Source: CAVXTF01 sp963701375 (GTDB lineage Bacteria > Actinomycetota > Acidimicrobiia > Acidimicrobiales > CAVXTF01). From it: a DNA stretch of 64,000 bases. The translations under genes were made by a program, and so were the position numbers. The notes beneath the pieces were generated by a model, which made no database searches, was not told the origin of the DNA, and worked only from the letters and a program-made list of their open reading frames with translations. The stretch covers positions 372,001-436,000 of the forward strand of contig CAVOZT010000004.1 of NCBI GenBank assembly GCA_963701375.1, read 5' to 3'. The first letter of the stretch is position 1. Every line of letters starts with the position of its first letter. Positions 9,341-18,047 of the stretch are shown one piece after another.

Positions 9341-10803
9341 GCCTGGGTCCTCGGACGATCCAGCTGCGATTGCTGGCGCCATCGGTCGCCGCGCTGGTGC
9401 TCTGCTCGTGCGGGTCGGCGACGCACAGTCTCTCGACGTCGTCAACTTCGTCAACGACGTTGCGACCGCAGACGACGGTGACCACCGCGACCACTGGGAC
9501 CAACGAGAACAAAAGGAATTCGGACTGGACGACCTACCATGGCGGCGCTCTGTCGAGCGGTGTCGACACCTCGGGAGTGAAGCTCGACTCGCCCCATCAG
9601 GCGTGGTCATCACCCACGCTCGACGGGGAGTTGTTCGGTGAACCGCTCGTCGTCGCGGGGGTCGTGTACGTAGCCACCGAGAACGACACCGTCTATGCGC
9701 TGAGTGCGTCAGCCGGCACCGTGATCTGGTCGACGCATCTCGGTACCCCTGTCAACGCCTCACAACTGTCGTGCGGCGACATCGATCCTTTCGTCGGAAT
9801 CACGTCCACTCCGGTTATCGACACGCGGCGCGCCGAGATCTTCGTCCTGGCCGACGAGCAGAACACGTCGAGCGGCGCGTCGCACCATCTTGTCGGGCTC
9901 AACCTCCGTACCGGGAAGACGGAGCTCGACCAGATCGTCAACCCTCCCGGCACCTCTCCTCTCACGGAGCTTCAACGAACCGGTCTCGCGCTCGACGACG
10001 GTCGTGTGGTGTTCGGCTTCGGTGGGAACTACGGCGACTGCGGCTACTACCACGGGTACGTCGTCTCGGTTCCCGAGACCGGGGGTTCGGAGAAGTACTT
10101 CGAGGTCGATTCGGCACTCGGGAACAGCGAGGGCGCGATATGGATGGGTGGCGGATCACCGGTCGTCGACTCGAGCGGCGATGTCTGGGTTTCCGCCGGA
10201 AACGGTTCTGTCAGATCGGGGGGCAGCCCCTACGACAACAGTGACTCGGTGCTCGAACTCAGCCCCTCCATGACGCTCTTGCAGTATTTCGCTCCGGGAT
10301 CGTGGGCATCGGACAACGCCACAGACCTCGATCTCGGGTCGACGTCGCCCGCTTACTTGTCCAACGGGACAGTGCTTCAAGTCGGGAAGGCGGGTATCGG
10401 CTACCTGCTTCGCCGCACGTCTCTTGGCGGGATAGGGGGAGAGCTGACTTCGGCGACAATTTGTTCGAGCGAAGCGGACGGCGGGGACGCGGTCGACGGG
10501 TCGGTCGTCTACGTACCATGCGCCAAGGGTGTGACGGCTGTGACGGTCTCGACTTCGCCACCAGGGCTGTCCGTGCTCTGGGCCACTTCGAGCGCATCGT
10601 CGGGCCCCCCCGTGGTGGCGGGCGGATTCGTGTGGTCGATCGACAGTGGCGGCACACTGTGGGCGCTCGATCCGGCGGATGGAAGCCCTCGCTTCCACTT
10701 CGCTCTCGGAGGCGAGGCGAATCACTTCCCGACACCTTCGGTGGGTGACGGGATGCTCTTCGCTCCCGCCGCCGACCGGGTATTCGCTTTTTCCAGTTCG
10801 TGA
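9337..10803 (+). CDS. Exported PQQ-type beta-propeller protein, possible lipoprotein
   Basis: About 488 residues. The TTG start overlaps the thiolase stop and gives a short signal sequence (IQLRLLAPSVAALVLCSCGS) whose Cys could be lipidated, though the lipobox is imperfect. A Ser/Thr-rich linker (about 28-60) is followed by PQQ/PQQ-DH-like blades: VVAGVVYVATENDTVYALSASAGTVIW, VVDSSGDVWVSAGNGSV, GTLWALDPADGSPRFHF. No quinone-binding or calcium residues can be assigned. Several Cys (e.g. GDCGYYHGY, CSSEADGG...YVPCAKG) may form disulfides outside the cell. Role unknown; co-transcription with fadA5 is likely from the overlap. Confidence 0.75.
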   Translation: MSLGPRTIQLRLLAPSVAALVLCSCGSATHSLSTSSTSSTTLRPQTTVTTATTGTNENKRNSDWTTYHGGALSSGVDTSGVKLDSPHQAWSSPTLDGELFGEPLVVAGVVYVATENDTVYALSASAGTVIWSTHLGTPVNASQLSCGDIDPFVGITSTPVIDTRRAEIFVLADEQNTSSGASHHLVGLNLRTGKTELDQIVNPPGTSPLTELQRTGLALDDGRVVFGFGGNYGDCGYYHGYVVSVPETGGSEKYFEVDSALGNSEGAIWMGGGSPVVDSSGDVWVSAGNGSVRSGGSPYDNSDSVLELSPSMTLLQYFAPGSWASDNATDLDLGSTSPAYLSNGTVLQVGKAGIGYLLRRTSLGGIGGELTSATICSSEADGGDAVDGSVVYVPCAKGVTAVTVSTSPPGLSVLWATSSASSGPPVVAGGFVWSIDSGGTLWALDPADGSPRFHFALGGEANHFPTPSVGDGMLFAPAADRVFAFSSS

Positions 10804-10852
10804 GGGGTGTAGAAGTAGCCTCGAAAATCGATCGAGACGAAATGGGGAGCGC

Positions 10853-11647
10853 GTGAGCGGCACCGAACACTTGACCGTCGAGCGCACGAGGGCGACCGCC
10901 GTGGTCACGATGAACCGACCCGAAGCGCGAAATGCCCTCAGCCTCCCGATGCTCGTAGGCATGGCCGACGCCTGGGCGGAAATCGACGAGGACGACGACA
11001 TCCGCTGTGCGATCCTGACGGGGGCGGGCGGCACCTTCTGCTCGGGAATGGACCTGAAGTCGATGTCGAGCCCCGAGGCGGAGACCTACAGACATCGCCA
11101 AGAGGCGGACCCCGACCTGCACTGGAAGGCTCTGCTCCGGCACTACACCTTGAAGAAGCCCTTGATCGCGGCGGTCGAGGGATACGCGGTGGCGGGCGGG
11201 ACCGAGATCCTCCAGGCGACCGACATCCGCGTTGCGGGCGAGAGCGCCACGTTCGGGGTATTCGAGGCGCGACGCGGTCTGTTTCCCCTTGGAGGCTCGA
11301 CGGTGAGGCTCCGGCGCCAGATCCCGTTTACTGCGGCGATGGACATGCTGCTCACGGCGCGTGCGGTTTCTGCGGACGAAGCGCTGCGGATCGGCTTGAT
11401 CGGAAGGGTGGTCCCCGACGGGAAGGCGCTCGACGAGGCGCTCGAGATAGCCGAGGTGATCTGCGGAAACGGTCCGCTTGCGGTCGAAGCCATCAAGCGT
11501 TCGGTGCGCGAGACAGAAGGAATGTCCGAAGAAGAGGGCCTTGCCAGGGAGCTCGAGATCGGGTGGCCCATATTCGCGAGCGCCGATGCCGAAGAAGGAC
11601 AACGTGCGTTCGCCGAGAAGCGCAAGCCGGAATACAAGCGTGCCTAG
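10853..11647 (+). CDS. Enoyl-CoA hydratase, EchA19-like
   Basis: 264-residue crotonase-fold enzyme hydrating an enoyl-CoA. Oxyanion-hole motifs RNALS...GAGGTFCSGMDLKSM and EGYAVAGGTEILQATDIRVAGESATFG are present, as is the PLGGSTVRLRRQIP segment. The overall sequence, including KRSVRETEGMSEEEGL and the end RAFAEKRKPEY, strongly recalls mycobacterial EchA19, which acts on steroid side-chain enoyl-CoAs. The GTG start at 10853 has the ribosome site GGGGAGC; a longer in-frame extension upstream overlaps the propeller gene and is rejected. It sits between the fadA5 unit and a thioesterase. Steroid specificity is inferred. Confidence 0.85.
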   Translation: MSGTEHLTVERTRATAVVTMNRPEARNALSLPMLVGMADAWAEIDEDDDIRCAILTGAGGTFCSGMDLKSMSSPEAETYRHRQEADPDLHWKALLRHYTLKKPLIAAVEGYAVAGGTEILQATDIRVAGESATFGVFEARRGLFPLGGSTVRLRRQIPFTAAMDMLLTARAVSADEALRIGLIGRVVPDGKALDEALEIAEVICGNGPLAVEAIKRSVRETEGMSEEEGLARELEIGWPIFASADAEEGQRAFAEKRKPEYKRA

Positions 11648-11650
11648 GTC

Positions 11651-12328
11651 ATGACGGTCTCGGACTTCGGCATCTCGGAGCCGACTTGGCCAGGTGACGC
11701 GGGCGCTCCTCGGAGTGACGACCCCCGCTACAGGCTCTCTGAGCTTGTGAGGCGTCTCAATTCTCTCGTAGTCGCCGCCCCGATCGATGACCCCGCTTTG
11801 AATTCTGCGACGGCGAAGCTCGAGGAATTGACAGCCGACCTCGAAAGGTCAGCGGGACCCGGGCGCAGAGCGAGGGTGCACCCGAACTCGCGCGGACCCG
11901 CGCAGGACTACTTTCCGACGAGCCCGGTCATCGGTCTCGCGAACCCGATCGCGCCTCCCGTCGAAATCGAGTTGGTTGAAGGAGGCCTGAACGGCAGGGT
12001 GTTCTTCGGCGACCAGTATGAGGGTCCGCCCGGATGCGTACACGGAGGGATCATCGCGCTCGTCTTCGACGAGCTCCTGGGCGCCGCCAACATCGCTTGC
12101 GACTCGCCGGGGATGACCGGAACCCTCACCGTCCGGTACCGCAAGCCCACGCCCATTCGAACCGAGCTCCGCCTGGTCGCTCGCTTCGAAGGCCGTGAAG
12201 GCAGAAAGATCCGGACCACCGGCGCGATGTACCACGGTGACGTGTTGACCGCAGAAGCGGACGCGATATTCATCGAACTGGTCGCGGACAGGTTCTTCGC
12301 CCAGATGGCGAAGGTCGACAACAAGTGA
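11651..12328 (+). CDS. Hot-dog thioesterase, PaaI-like
   Basis: 225 residues. The C-terminal half is a 4HBT hot-dog domain with GCVHGGIIALVFDELLGAAN, the expected acyl-CoA thioesterase helix, followed by LTVRYRKPTPI and a beta strand pattern. The N-terminal ~90 residues are an unrecognised mostly helical extension (YRLSELVRRLNSLVVAAP...). Four bases separate the hydratase stop and this ATG, and its end overlaps the kinase GTG by four bases. The likely role is releasing CoA from stalled or branched acyl-CoAs in the pathway encoded around it. Confidence 0.83.
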   Translation: MTVSDFGISEPTWPGDAGAPRSDDPRYRLSELVRRLNSLVVAAPIDDPALNSATAKLEELTADLERSAGPGRRARVHPNSRGPAQDYFPTSPVIGLANPIAPPVEIELVEGGLNGRVFFGDQYEGPPGCVHGGIIALVFDELLGAANIACDSPGMTGTLTVRYRKPTPIRTELRLVARFEGREGRKIRTTGAMYHGDVLTAEADAIFIELVADRFFAQMAKVDNK

Positions 12329-13905
12329 GCGAGCCGTCGTTCGAAGGCCGTGCCGAGCCAACCTCTGCGGATATGGACTCGCTGTTCGGCACGATCCTCG
12401 ATGCGAGCCCGGACATGCTGTGCCTGCTCGACGTCGACGGCACGATCCTTCGCGTGAGCGGCGCGCAAGAGGTGATTCTCGGGTATCCCACGGGAGAGCT
12501 GAGTGGCCGCTCGCTGCTCGATTTGGTGCACCCTGACGACTCGCTGTTGGTCAGAGGGGCACTACTTCGGGTCGCCGAAAGGGATGCAACGCGATTCGAC
12601 GTCCGCTACCGGCTCGCCCGACAGGATGGCGTGTGGACGACGGTCGCGACCCGGGGGCGGGCGGTGCTGGACGATTCCGACGGGCCGATAGCCATCGTCG
12701 CTGCGTCGCGCGACGTCACCGGCGACGTCCAGGCGGAGCAGAAACTGCTGCTCGCAGTTTCCACCGCCGAGCAGGCGAGCCAGGCCAAGAGCGAGTTCCT
12801 CTCCCGAATGAGCCACGAGTTGCGTACCCCACTCAACTCCGTTCTCGGGTTCGCCCAACTGCTCGAGATGGACGAGCTGTCCTCGTCTCAGGAGGAGGCG
12901 GTTGCGCACATCCTGCGGGCGGGAAGGCACCTGCTCGGGCTGATCGACGAGGTGCTCGACATCGCGCGGATCGAGATGGGTCACCTCGAGCTCACGATGG
13001 AACCGGTCGACCTGCTCGCCCTCGTGAAAGACGCGGTGGGGCTGACCTCACCCCTTGCCGCGAGGGCGGAGGTGAGTGTTTCGGTCGCGGGGTCGCTCGA
13101 TCCGCGTGCGTGTGTCCACGCCGACAGGCAGCGACTGCTCCAGGTCTTGTTGAATCTTCTCTCCAACGCCTGCAAGTACAACCTGCCCGGAGGAAAGGTC
13201 AGGATCACCTGCGAAGCCCTTCGTGCCGGCTTCATCGGAGTAGCGGTGAGCGATACCGGGGTGGGCATCCGCGAAGAGGACATGCCGAGGCTCTTCGAGC
13301 CGTTCGAGCGACTTGGTGCCGAGCAGATAGGGATAGAAGGAGCGGGCGTCGGGCTCACGATCGCCAAGAACCTGGTCGAGCGAATGGGCGGTGTCCTCGA
13401 CGTGTACTCAAAGGTCGGTGAGGGGTCCACGTTCGAGGTGGTTCTGAAAGAGGCCTTGACTCCAGACGAGACCGCCAGCCGTCCGGCACAAGAGATCGAG
13501 GACCTGACGCTGACGCAGTCCTCGTGCGTGCTTCTGATCGAGGACAACCTCGCCAACCTGACCCTCATCGAGAATCTGCTCACACGCAGGAGCGACGTAC
13601 GCCTCCTGGCTGCGATGCACGGCTCGCTCGGGATCGAGCTTGCACGGGAACATCATCCCGACCTGGTCCTTTTGGACCTTCACCTTCCTGACCAGTCGGG
13701 AGCAGAAGTTCTCGGGCGCCTTCAGTCCGACCCTGCGACGGCCAAGATCCCGGTTGTCGTCGTGAGCGCGGACCGCTCTTCAGATCAGGAACGCGCGATG
13801 CGAGAGCTCGGCGCCGTCGACTACCTGATCAAGCCGTTCGATGTGCGCGATCTGCTTCAGGCCGTCAACTCTGCGCTCGGAAGCCCCGACCGCCAGACGC
13901 ACTGA
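12325..13905 (+). CDS. Soluble PAS hybrid histidine kinase with C-terminal receiver
   Basis: 526 residues without membrane segments. A PAS domain (about 17-130, ILDASPDMLCLLDVDGTILRVS) is followed by HisKA with H164 (FLSRMSHELRTPLNSVLGF), a HATPase domain (NLLSNACKYN, DTGVGIREED, GAGVGLTIAKNLVE) and a receiver domain (about 405-515; IEDN, phospho-acceptor LVLLDLHLPDQSG, VVVSADRSS, LIKPF). The GTG start overlaps the thioesterase stop. No output domain or phosphotransfer protein is adjacent, so the partner is elsewhere. Co-translation with a lipid-catabolism enzyme suggests that it senses an intracellular cue linked to that pathway, which is inference. Confidence 0.9.
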   Translation: MSEPSFEGRAEPTSADMDSLFGTILDASPDMLCLLDVDGTILRVSGAQEVILGYPTGELSGRSLLDLVHPDDSLLVRGALLRVAERDATRFDVRYRLARQDGVWTTVATRGRAVLDDSDGPIAIVAASRDVTGDVQAEQKLLLAVSTAEQASQAKSEFLSRMSHELRTPLNSVLGFAQLLEMDELSSSQEEAVAHILRAGRHLLGLIDEVLDIARIEMGHLELTMEPVDLLALVKDAVGLTSPLAARAEVSVSVAGSLDPRACVHADRQRLLQVLLNLLSNACKYNLPGGKVRITCEALRAGFIGVAVSDTGVGIREEDMPRLFEPFERLGAEQIGIEGAGVGLTIAKNLVERMGGVLDVYSKVGEGSTFEVVLKEALTPDETASRPAQEIEDLTLTQSSCVLLIEDNLANLTLIENLLTRRSDVRLLAAMHGSLGIELAREHHPDLVLLDLHLPDQSGAEVLGRLQSDPATAKIPVVVVSADRSSDQERAMRELGAVDYLIKPFDVRDLLQAVNSALGSPDRQTH

Positions 13906-13930
13906 GCCGTACGCCCTCGTCAGCCGGCGA

Positions 13931-15481
13931 TCAGATCGCGCGCTCGCGTCCCTCCCAGTATGGGTCGCGCAGTTTGCGCTTGTAGAGCTTGCCGTTCGGG
14001 TCGCGGGGCATCTCTTCGATGAAGTCGATCGTCTTCGGCGTCTTGAACCTTGCGAGGCGACCGTCGCAGAAGGCCAGGATGTCCGCCGCGAGCTCGGCGG
14101 ATGGCTCGACACCGTCCACCGGTTCGACGACCGCCTTAACTTCCTCGCCCCAGTCCTCGTGCGGGATACCGAACACGGCGGCGTCCACGACTGAAGGGTG
14201 GCCGAGAAGCACGTTCTCGATCTCCGCCGGATAGATGTTCGCGCCCCCGGAGATGATCATGTCGGTCTTCCGGTCGCAAAGGAAGAGATAGCCGTCATCG
14301 TCCAGATACCCGACGTCGCCGACCGTGAAGAACCGCCCGATCCGGTTCTTCTCTGTCTTCTGCTTGTCCTTGTGGTACTCGAAGCCTCCGGTGGACATCG
14401 CCATGTAGACGGTGCCTATCTCGTTGTCGGGGAGCTGGTTTCCTTCGTCGTCGAAGATCGCGATCTCAGATATGGGCCAAGGCTTGCCTACAGTTCCCGG
14501 CTTCTTCAGCCACTCGTCGGTCGTGACGAGCGTGCCGCCACCTTCGCTCGCCGCGTAATACTCGTCTATGGCGGGTCCCCACCAATCGATCATTGCTCGC
14601 TTGGTGTCGACTGGGCACGGAGCCGCGGCATGGATCATGTGGCGCAGCGACGACATGTCGTAGCGCTGACGGGTCTTTTCCGGCAATGCGAGCAGACGGT
14701 GGAACTGGGTCGGCACCATGTGGGACGTCGTCACCTTGTGGCGCTCGATCAGCTGGAGCATTCCTTCGGGGTCCCACTTGTCCATCAACACGATGGTGTG
14801 CCCGAGATGCATCGATGCGCCCCCAAATCGCATGACGGCGGTGTGGTACAGCGGAGACCCGATTATGTGGACGTTGTCGTCACCGGGTTGGACGCCGAAC
14901 AAGAACAGCACTCCTGCGAGACCGAGGGCGGCCTCTTCGGGCGAGACGCCGAGCAGTGAGCGCCGCACGCCCTTCGGCTGGCCCGTCGTCCCCGACGTGT
15001 AGTTCATTACGTCGCCCAGGGTGCGATCTTCGGGAATTGACGCGGGTTGCGGGTCGCGCATCTCGGCGAAAGAACGGAACCCGTCGATTTTGCCCACGGA
15101 GTAAAGTCGCTCGGAAGGCATCCCGACTGAAGCGGCTGCTTCGATGCACGCAGCCGCAAAGCGCTCGTGGCCGACGAGGACCTTCGCCTCGGAGTCTTCC
15201 AGGATGTAGGCGATCTCGGGCCCCACAAGATGGTGGTTGATCGGGACGAGATACCAACCGGCTTGCAGCGCCGCCAGGTAGAGCTCGACGACTTCGATTC
15301 CGTTGGGCAGAACGGTTGCAACTGCGTCACCTTTGCCGACGCCGGCTGCCCTAAGTCCGTGAACGACTTGATTTACACGGCCGAGCAAACTGCCGGCGGA
15401 GAGCTCTGTGCCGTCCGGCAGAACGATTGCCAAGTGGTCAGGGTCGGCTTGTGCCAATGCCCAGAAGCCGAGGTCGGCCAT
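13931..15481 (-). CDS. Acyl-CoA synthetase (FadD family)
   Basis: 516-residue ANL-superfamily ligase that activates a carboxylic acid to its CoA thioester through an acyl-adenylate. P-loop YTSGTTGQPKGV, the A5-like YYAASEGG, TVGDVGYLDDDGYLFLCDR, the hinge DRKTDMI and catalytic Lys in NGKLYKRKL near the C-terminus are visible. The ATG at 15481 gives MADLGFWALAQADPD; an upstream extension is very Arg/Pro-rich and is rejected. It is divergent from the SDR gene, with a KstR-like site between them. The chain or ring specificity cannot be read; context suggests a steroid or fatty acid. Confidence 0.88.
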   Translation of the reverse strand: MADLGFWALAQADPDHLAIVLPDGTELSAGSLLGRVNQVVHGLRAAGVGKGDAVATVLPNGIEVVELYLAALQAGWYLVPINHHLVGPEIAYILEDSEAKVLVGHERFAAACIEAAASVGMPSERLYSVGKIDGFRSFAEMRDPQPASIPEDRTLGDVMNYTSGTTGQPKGVRRSLLGVSPEEAALGLAGVLFLFGVQPGDDNVHIIGSPLYHTAVMRFGGASMHLGHTIVLMDKWDPEGMLQLIERHKVTTSHMVPTQFHRLLALPEKTRQRYDMSSLRHMIHAAAPCPVDTKRAMIDWWGPAIDEYYAASEGGGTLVTTDEWLKKPGTVGKPWPISEIAIFDDEGNQLPDNEIGTVYMAMSTGGFEYHKDKQKTEKNRIGRFFTVGDVGYLDDDGYLFLCDRKTDMIISGGANIYPAEIENVLLGHPSVVDAAVFGIPHEDWGEEVKAVVEPVDGVEPSAELAADILAFCDGRLARFKTPKTIDFIEEMPRDPNGKLYKRKLRDPYWEGRERAI

Positions 15482-15603
15482 TGTGCGCCTCCGATCGTCG
15501 CGTCCGCCCTGACGCCGCGTGCCGGGCCCCGCGACGGCAGCACCCCGGAACCTGCCTCGGGGGGGTGAGGAGGCCCGGGGTGGCGCCGTCCTGCGGGTCA
15601 AGC

Positions 15604-15617
15604 TAGAACGTGTTCTC
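15604..15617. promoter_or_regulatory. KstR-like operator in a divergent promoter region
   Basis: TAGAACGTGTTCTC, the same palindrome as at 8110 apart from the two central bases. It lies 122 bases from the acyl-CoA synthetase start (15481, minus) and 142 bases from the SDR start (15760, plus), in the 278-base divergent region. Apart from this site, a G-run near 15559 and ribosome sites, nothing else was seen in that stretch. Confidence 0.6.
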
Positions 15618-15759
15618 CAACGGGTCAAGACGGCCGCAGGCGGCCTGAATCGTTGCTGCGGGCTTGCCACGTGTAGCGAATGCCTTTTTTGCGCAAGTTT
15701 TGGGGGTTCGCGGTATCGCCGAGAGCGAAGAGACAGATGAGGACGGAGGGGAAGCTCGA

Positions 15760-16665
15760 GTGGCTGGGTTCTTGAAGGACAAGGCTGTAGTTGTGACCGG
15801 TGCCGGCAACGGGATAGGTCGTGCCGTGGCCATCGGCTGCGCCGCCGAGGGCGCCAAGGTGGTCGTCGCCGACCTCGGCGTAAGTCTCGCCGGGGAGGAT
15901 CCGACGAGCGAAGTTGCGGACGCAGTAACTAGAGAGATCAAGGATTCCGGCGGTGAAGCCGTCGCGGTGGCGGACAACGTTGCGACCTGGGAAGGGGGCA
16001 AGCACATCGTCGACACTTGCACCGAGACGTTCGGCCGCATCGACGGCGCGGTCTGTGTCGCCGGCATCCTTCGGGAGCGGATGCTCTTCAACATGTCGGA
16101 GGATGAGTGGGATGCCGTCATCGCCGTGCACCTGAAGGGACACTTCAACATCTACAGGCACGCGGCCGCCATCATGCGCAAGCAGGAGTCCGGGTCACTG
16201 GTCGGGTTCACCTCGGGTGCTTACGCTGGCAGTATCGCCCAGGCCAATTACTCTGCCGCCAAGGGCGGCATCGTGTCGCTCACCCGCTCGGCGGCAGCGG
16301 GGCTTCATCGCTACGGTGTGCGGGCAAACTGCATCGCCCCGGTGGCAAGGACCCGGATGTCTGCGAATGTGCCGATGGAGCTCGCCGACATGGGCGATCC
16401 CGAAGACGTCGCCCCGATGGTCGTCTACCTGTTGTCGGACGCCTCGTCACATGTGACCGGCCAGGTCTACACGGCGGTCGGCTCCCGTATCGGAGTATGG
16501 AACCAGCCCGTGGAGGTCCGCCAGATGAAGACCGAGGGTCGTTGGACACCCGAAGAGATCGCGAGCCGGCTCGACTCTGAGATCGGCCAAGAGAAGATGG
16601 GTCTCATCGAAAGGGCCGAGGCGTACCGCCAGGCCGCGGCGTCGGGCGAGAAGCCCAACGCCTGA
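15760..16665 (+). CDS. Short-chain dehydrogenase, 3-hydroxyacyl-CoA type (ChsB1/Hsd4A-like)
   Basis: 301-residue SDR. NAD-binding TGAGNGIGRAVA near the N-terminus, a VCVAGI motif in place of NNAG, and the YSAAKGG catalytic pair (Tyr, Lys) are present. The long C-terminal part and the block RERMLFNMSEDEWDAVIAVHLKGHF resemble the peroxisomal-multifunctional-enzyme-like 3-hydroxyacyl-CoA dehydrogenases, including mycobacterial ChsB1 of the cholesterol side chain. The GTG at 15760 follows GGAGGGGAAG. Serine in FTSGAYAG likely completes the triad. It starts a three- or four-gene operon and is preceded by a KstR-like site. The steroid role is inferred. Confidence 0.82.
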   Translation: MAGFLKDKAVVVTGAGNGIGRAVAIGCAAEGAKVVVADLGVSLAGEDPTSEVADAVTREIKDSGGEAVAVADNVATWEGGKHIVDTCTETFGRIDGAVCVAGILRERMLFNMSEDEWDAVIAVHLKGHFNIYRHAAAIMRKQESGSLVGFTSGAYAGSIAQANYSAAKGGIVSLTRSAAAGLHRYGVRANCIAPVARTRMSANVPMELADMGDPEDVAPMVVYLLSDASSHVTGQVYTAVGSRIGVWNQPVEVRQMKTEGRWTPEEIASRLDSEIGQEKMGLIERAEAYRQAAASGEKPNA

Positions 16666-16674
16666 GCGAACGGC

Positions 16675-17553
16675 GTGCGCTTCAATTTCGCCGAGGCGGG
16701 AACCGACCCGTCGTTCTACGTACCGCTTGCACGCGCTTGCGAGGAGGCCGGCTACGACGGTTTCATCGTTCCGGACTCGATCGCCTACCCCGCCGTGTCG
16801 GACACCGTGTACCCGTTCAATCCGGACGGCTCGCGCGAGTTCTTGGAAGACAAACCCTTTTTGGACCCGTTTGCCCTGATCGCGGCGCTCGGTGCGGTGA
16901 CCGAACGCCTCCGGTTCGTCACCTTCGTCATCAAGCTTCCGATCAGACATCCGGTCCTCGTCGCCAAGCAGGCCGCATCGGTCGGGGTGTTGACGGACAA
17001 CCGGTTCGCTCTCGGGGTCGGATCCAGTCCCTGGCCCGAGGACTACGAGTTGGTCGGAGTGCCTTGGGCAGGCCGCGGTCGCCGGATGGATGAATGCATC
17101 GAGGTGATCCGCGGACTGACGGCCGGCGGGTGGTTCGAGTACCACGGTGAGGTGTTCGAAGTGCCACGGATAAAGATTGCGCCGGTACCCGACAAGCCAA
17201 TACCAGTGCTGATCGGCGGCCACGGCGAGCCCGCGCTCAAGAGGGCTGCGCGACGTGGTGACGGCTGGATGCACGGAGGAGGCGATCCCGAAGATCTTCC
17301 CGGGCTTCTCGCGCGCCTGAGAGAGCTGCGCTCAGAGGCTGGTCGCAGTGACGGCCCGTTCGAGGTGCACGTGATCTCGGTGGACGCCTACAGCGTCGAC
17401 GGTTTGAAGAGGCTCGAAGACGAGGGTGTGACCGACGTGATGGTCGGCTTCCGCTGGCCGTACCAAGTGGGTCCCGACACCGAGCCGATCAGCAAGAAAC
17501 TGGACAACCTAAGAGGCTATGCGGACAAGGTGATCGCCAAACTGAGGCCCTAG
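16675..17553 (+). CDS. LLM-class (probable F420-dependent) oxidoreductase
   Basis: 292-residue TIM-barrel enzyme of the luciferase-like superfamily. It starts MRFNFAEAGTDPSFYVPLARACEEAGYDGFIVPDS and has RLRFVTFVIKLPIRHPVLVAKQAASVGVLTDNRFALGVGSS, a typical cofactor-binding core, plus PVLIGGHGEPALKRAARRGDGWM. Actinobacterial members mostly use F420, though flavin cannot be excluded. The GTG start lies 9 bases after the SDR stop, so it is co-transcribed. Its likely role is a redox step on a CoA ester or keto intermediate. Confidence 0.83.
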   Translation: MRFNFAEAGTDPSFYVPLARACEEAGYDGFIVPDSIAYPAVSDTVYPFNPDGSREFLEDKPFLDPFALIAALGAVTERLRFVTFVIKLPIRHPVLVAKQAASVGVLTDNRFALGVGSSPWPEDYELVGVPWAGRGRRMDECIEVIRGLTAGGWFEYHGEVFEVPRIKIAPVPDKPIPVLIGGHGEPALKRAARRGDGWMHGGGDPEDLPGLLARLRELRSEAGRSDGPFEVHVISVDAYSVDGLKRLEDEGVTDVMVGFRWPYQVGPDTEPISKKLDNLRGYADKVIAKLRP

Positions 17554-17582
17554 ACCTTACGAGAAGAGAGGAGGAGCGGACC

Positions 17583-18017
17583 TTGAGCGCGACAACCGAA
17601 CACGCCGGATTCGATGGCATCACCCCGCGCGAGATGTCGAAGCGGTCCATGGCAGCGATCGAATCCAAAGACCGCGACGGATGGCTCAGCTTGTTCGCTG
17701 AGGACGCGGTCGTGGAAGATCCGATCGGGCCGTCGATGCTCGATCCCGAAGGCGTGGGTCAGCGCGGGAAAGAAGCGATTGCGCGCTTCTTCGACACGGT
17801 GATCGCTCCGAACGACAAGATCGAGTTCAAGATCAACCTGTCGTACGAGTCCGGCCTCGAGGTTGCAAACGTCGGCACCATCGAGATCACCTTTCCCGGT
17901 GGAAACCAGATGGCCAGCGTCGACCTGGTTTCCACCTACTGCATCGGGACGGACGGGCTACTTAAATCACTGCGGGCATACTGGGAACCCGACAAGATGC
18001 GCGTGCGCGACGCCTGA
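17583..18017 (+). CDS. NTF2/SnoaL-like protein, Rv0760c-type ketosteroid-isomerase fold
   Basis: 144 residues with a TTG start. MAAIESKDRDGWLSLFAEDAVVEDPIGPS and GKEAIARFFDTVIAP match the alpha+beta barrel fold of delta-5-3-ketosteroid isomerase relatives and closely recall mycobacterial Rv0760c, a steroid-binding NTF2 protein. The conserved Asp/Glu cluster (AEDAVVEDP) lines the cavity in that fold. It is co-transcribed with the F420-type oxidoreductase 29 bases upstream. Isomerase activity is not provable from sequence; ligand binding or another hydratase-like role is possible. Confidence 0.8.
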   Translation: MSATTEHAGFDGITPREMSKRSMAAIESKDRDGWLSLFAEDAVVEDPIGPSMLDPEGVGQRGKEAIARFFDTVIAPNDKIEFKINLSYESGLEVANVGTIEITFPGGNQMASVDLVSTYCIGTDGLLKSLRAYWEPDKMRVRDA

Positions 18018-18047
18018 GGGTGAGCCCAAGGTTTCGAACCTACCGTC

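Noticed and set aside
10259..11602. A 447-codon minus-strand open frame opposite the propeller and hydratase genes
   Set aside because: Composition typical of antisense in GC-rich DNA; both plus-strand genes have clear motifs.
15482..15670. N-terminal extension of the acyl-CoA synthetase by ~60 residues
   Set aside because: The extension is Arg/Pro-rich and covers the KstR-like site and divergent promoter region; the ATG at 15481 starts the conserved protein.
18029..18041. Small hairpin AGGTTTCGAACCT between convergent genes
   Set aside because: Only 5 pairs with a 3-base loop; too weak to call a terminator.
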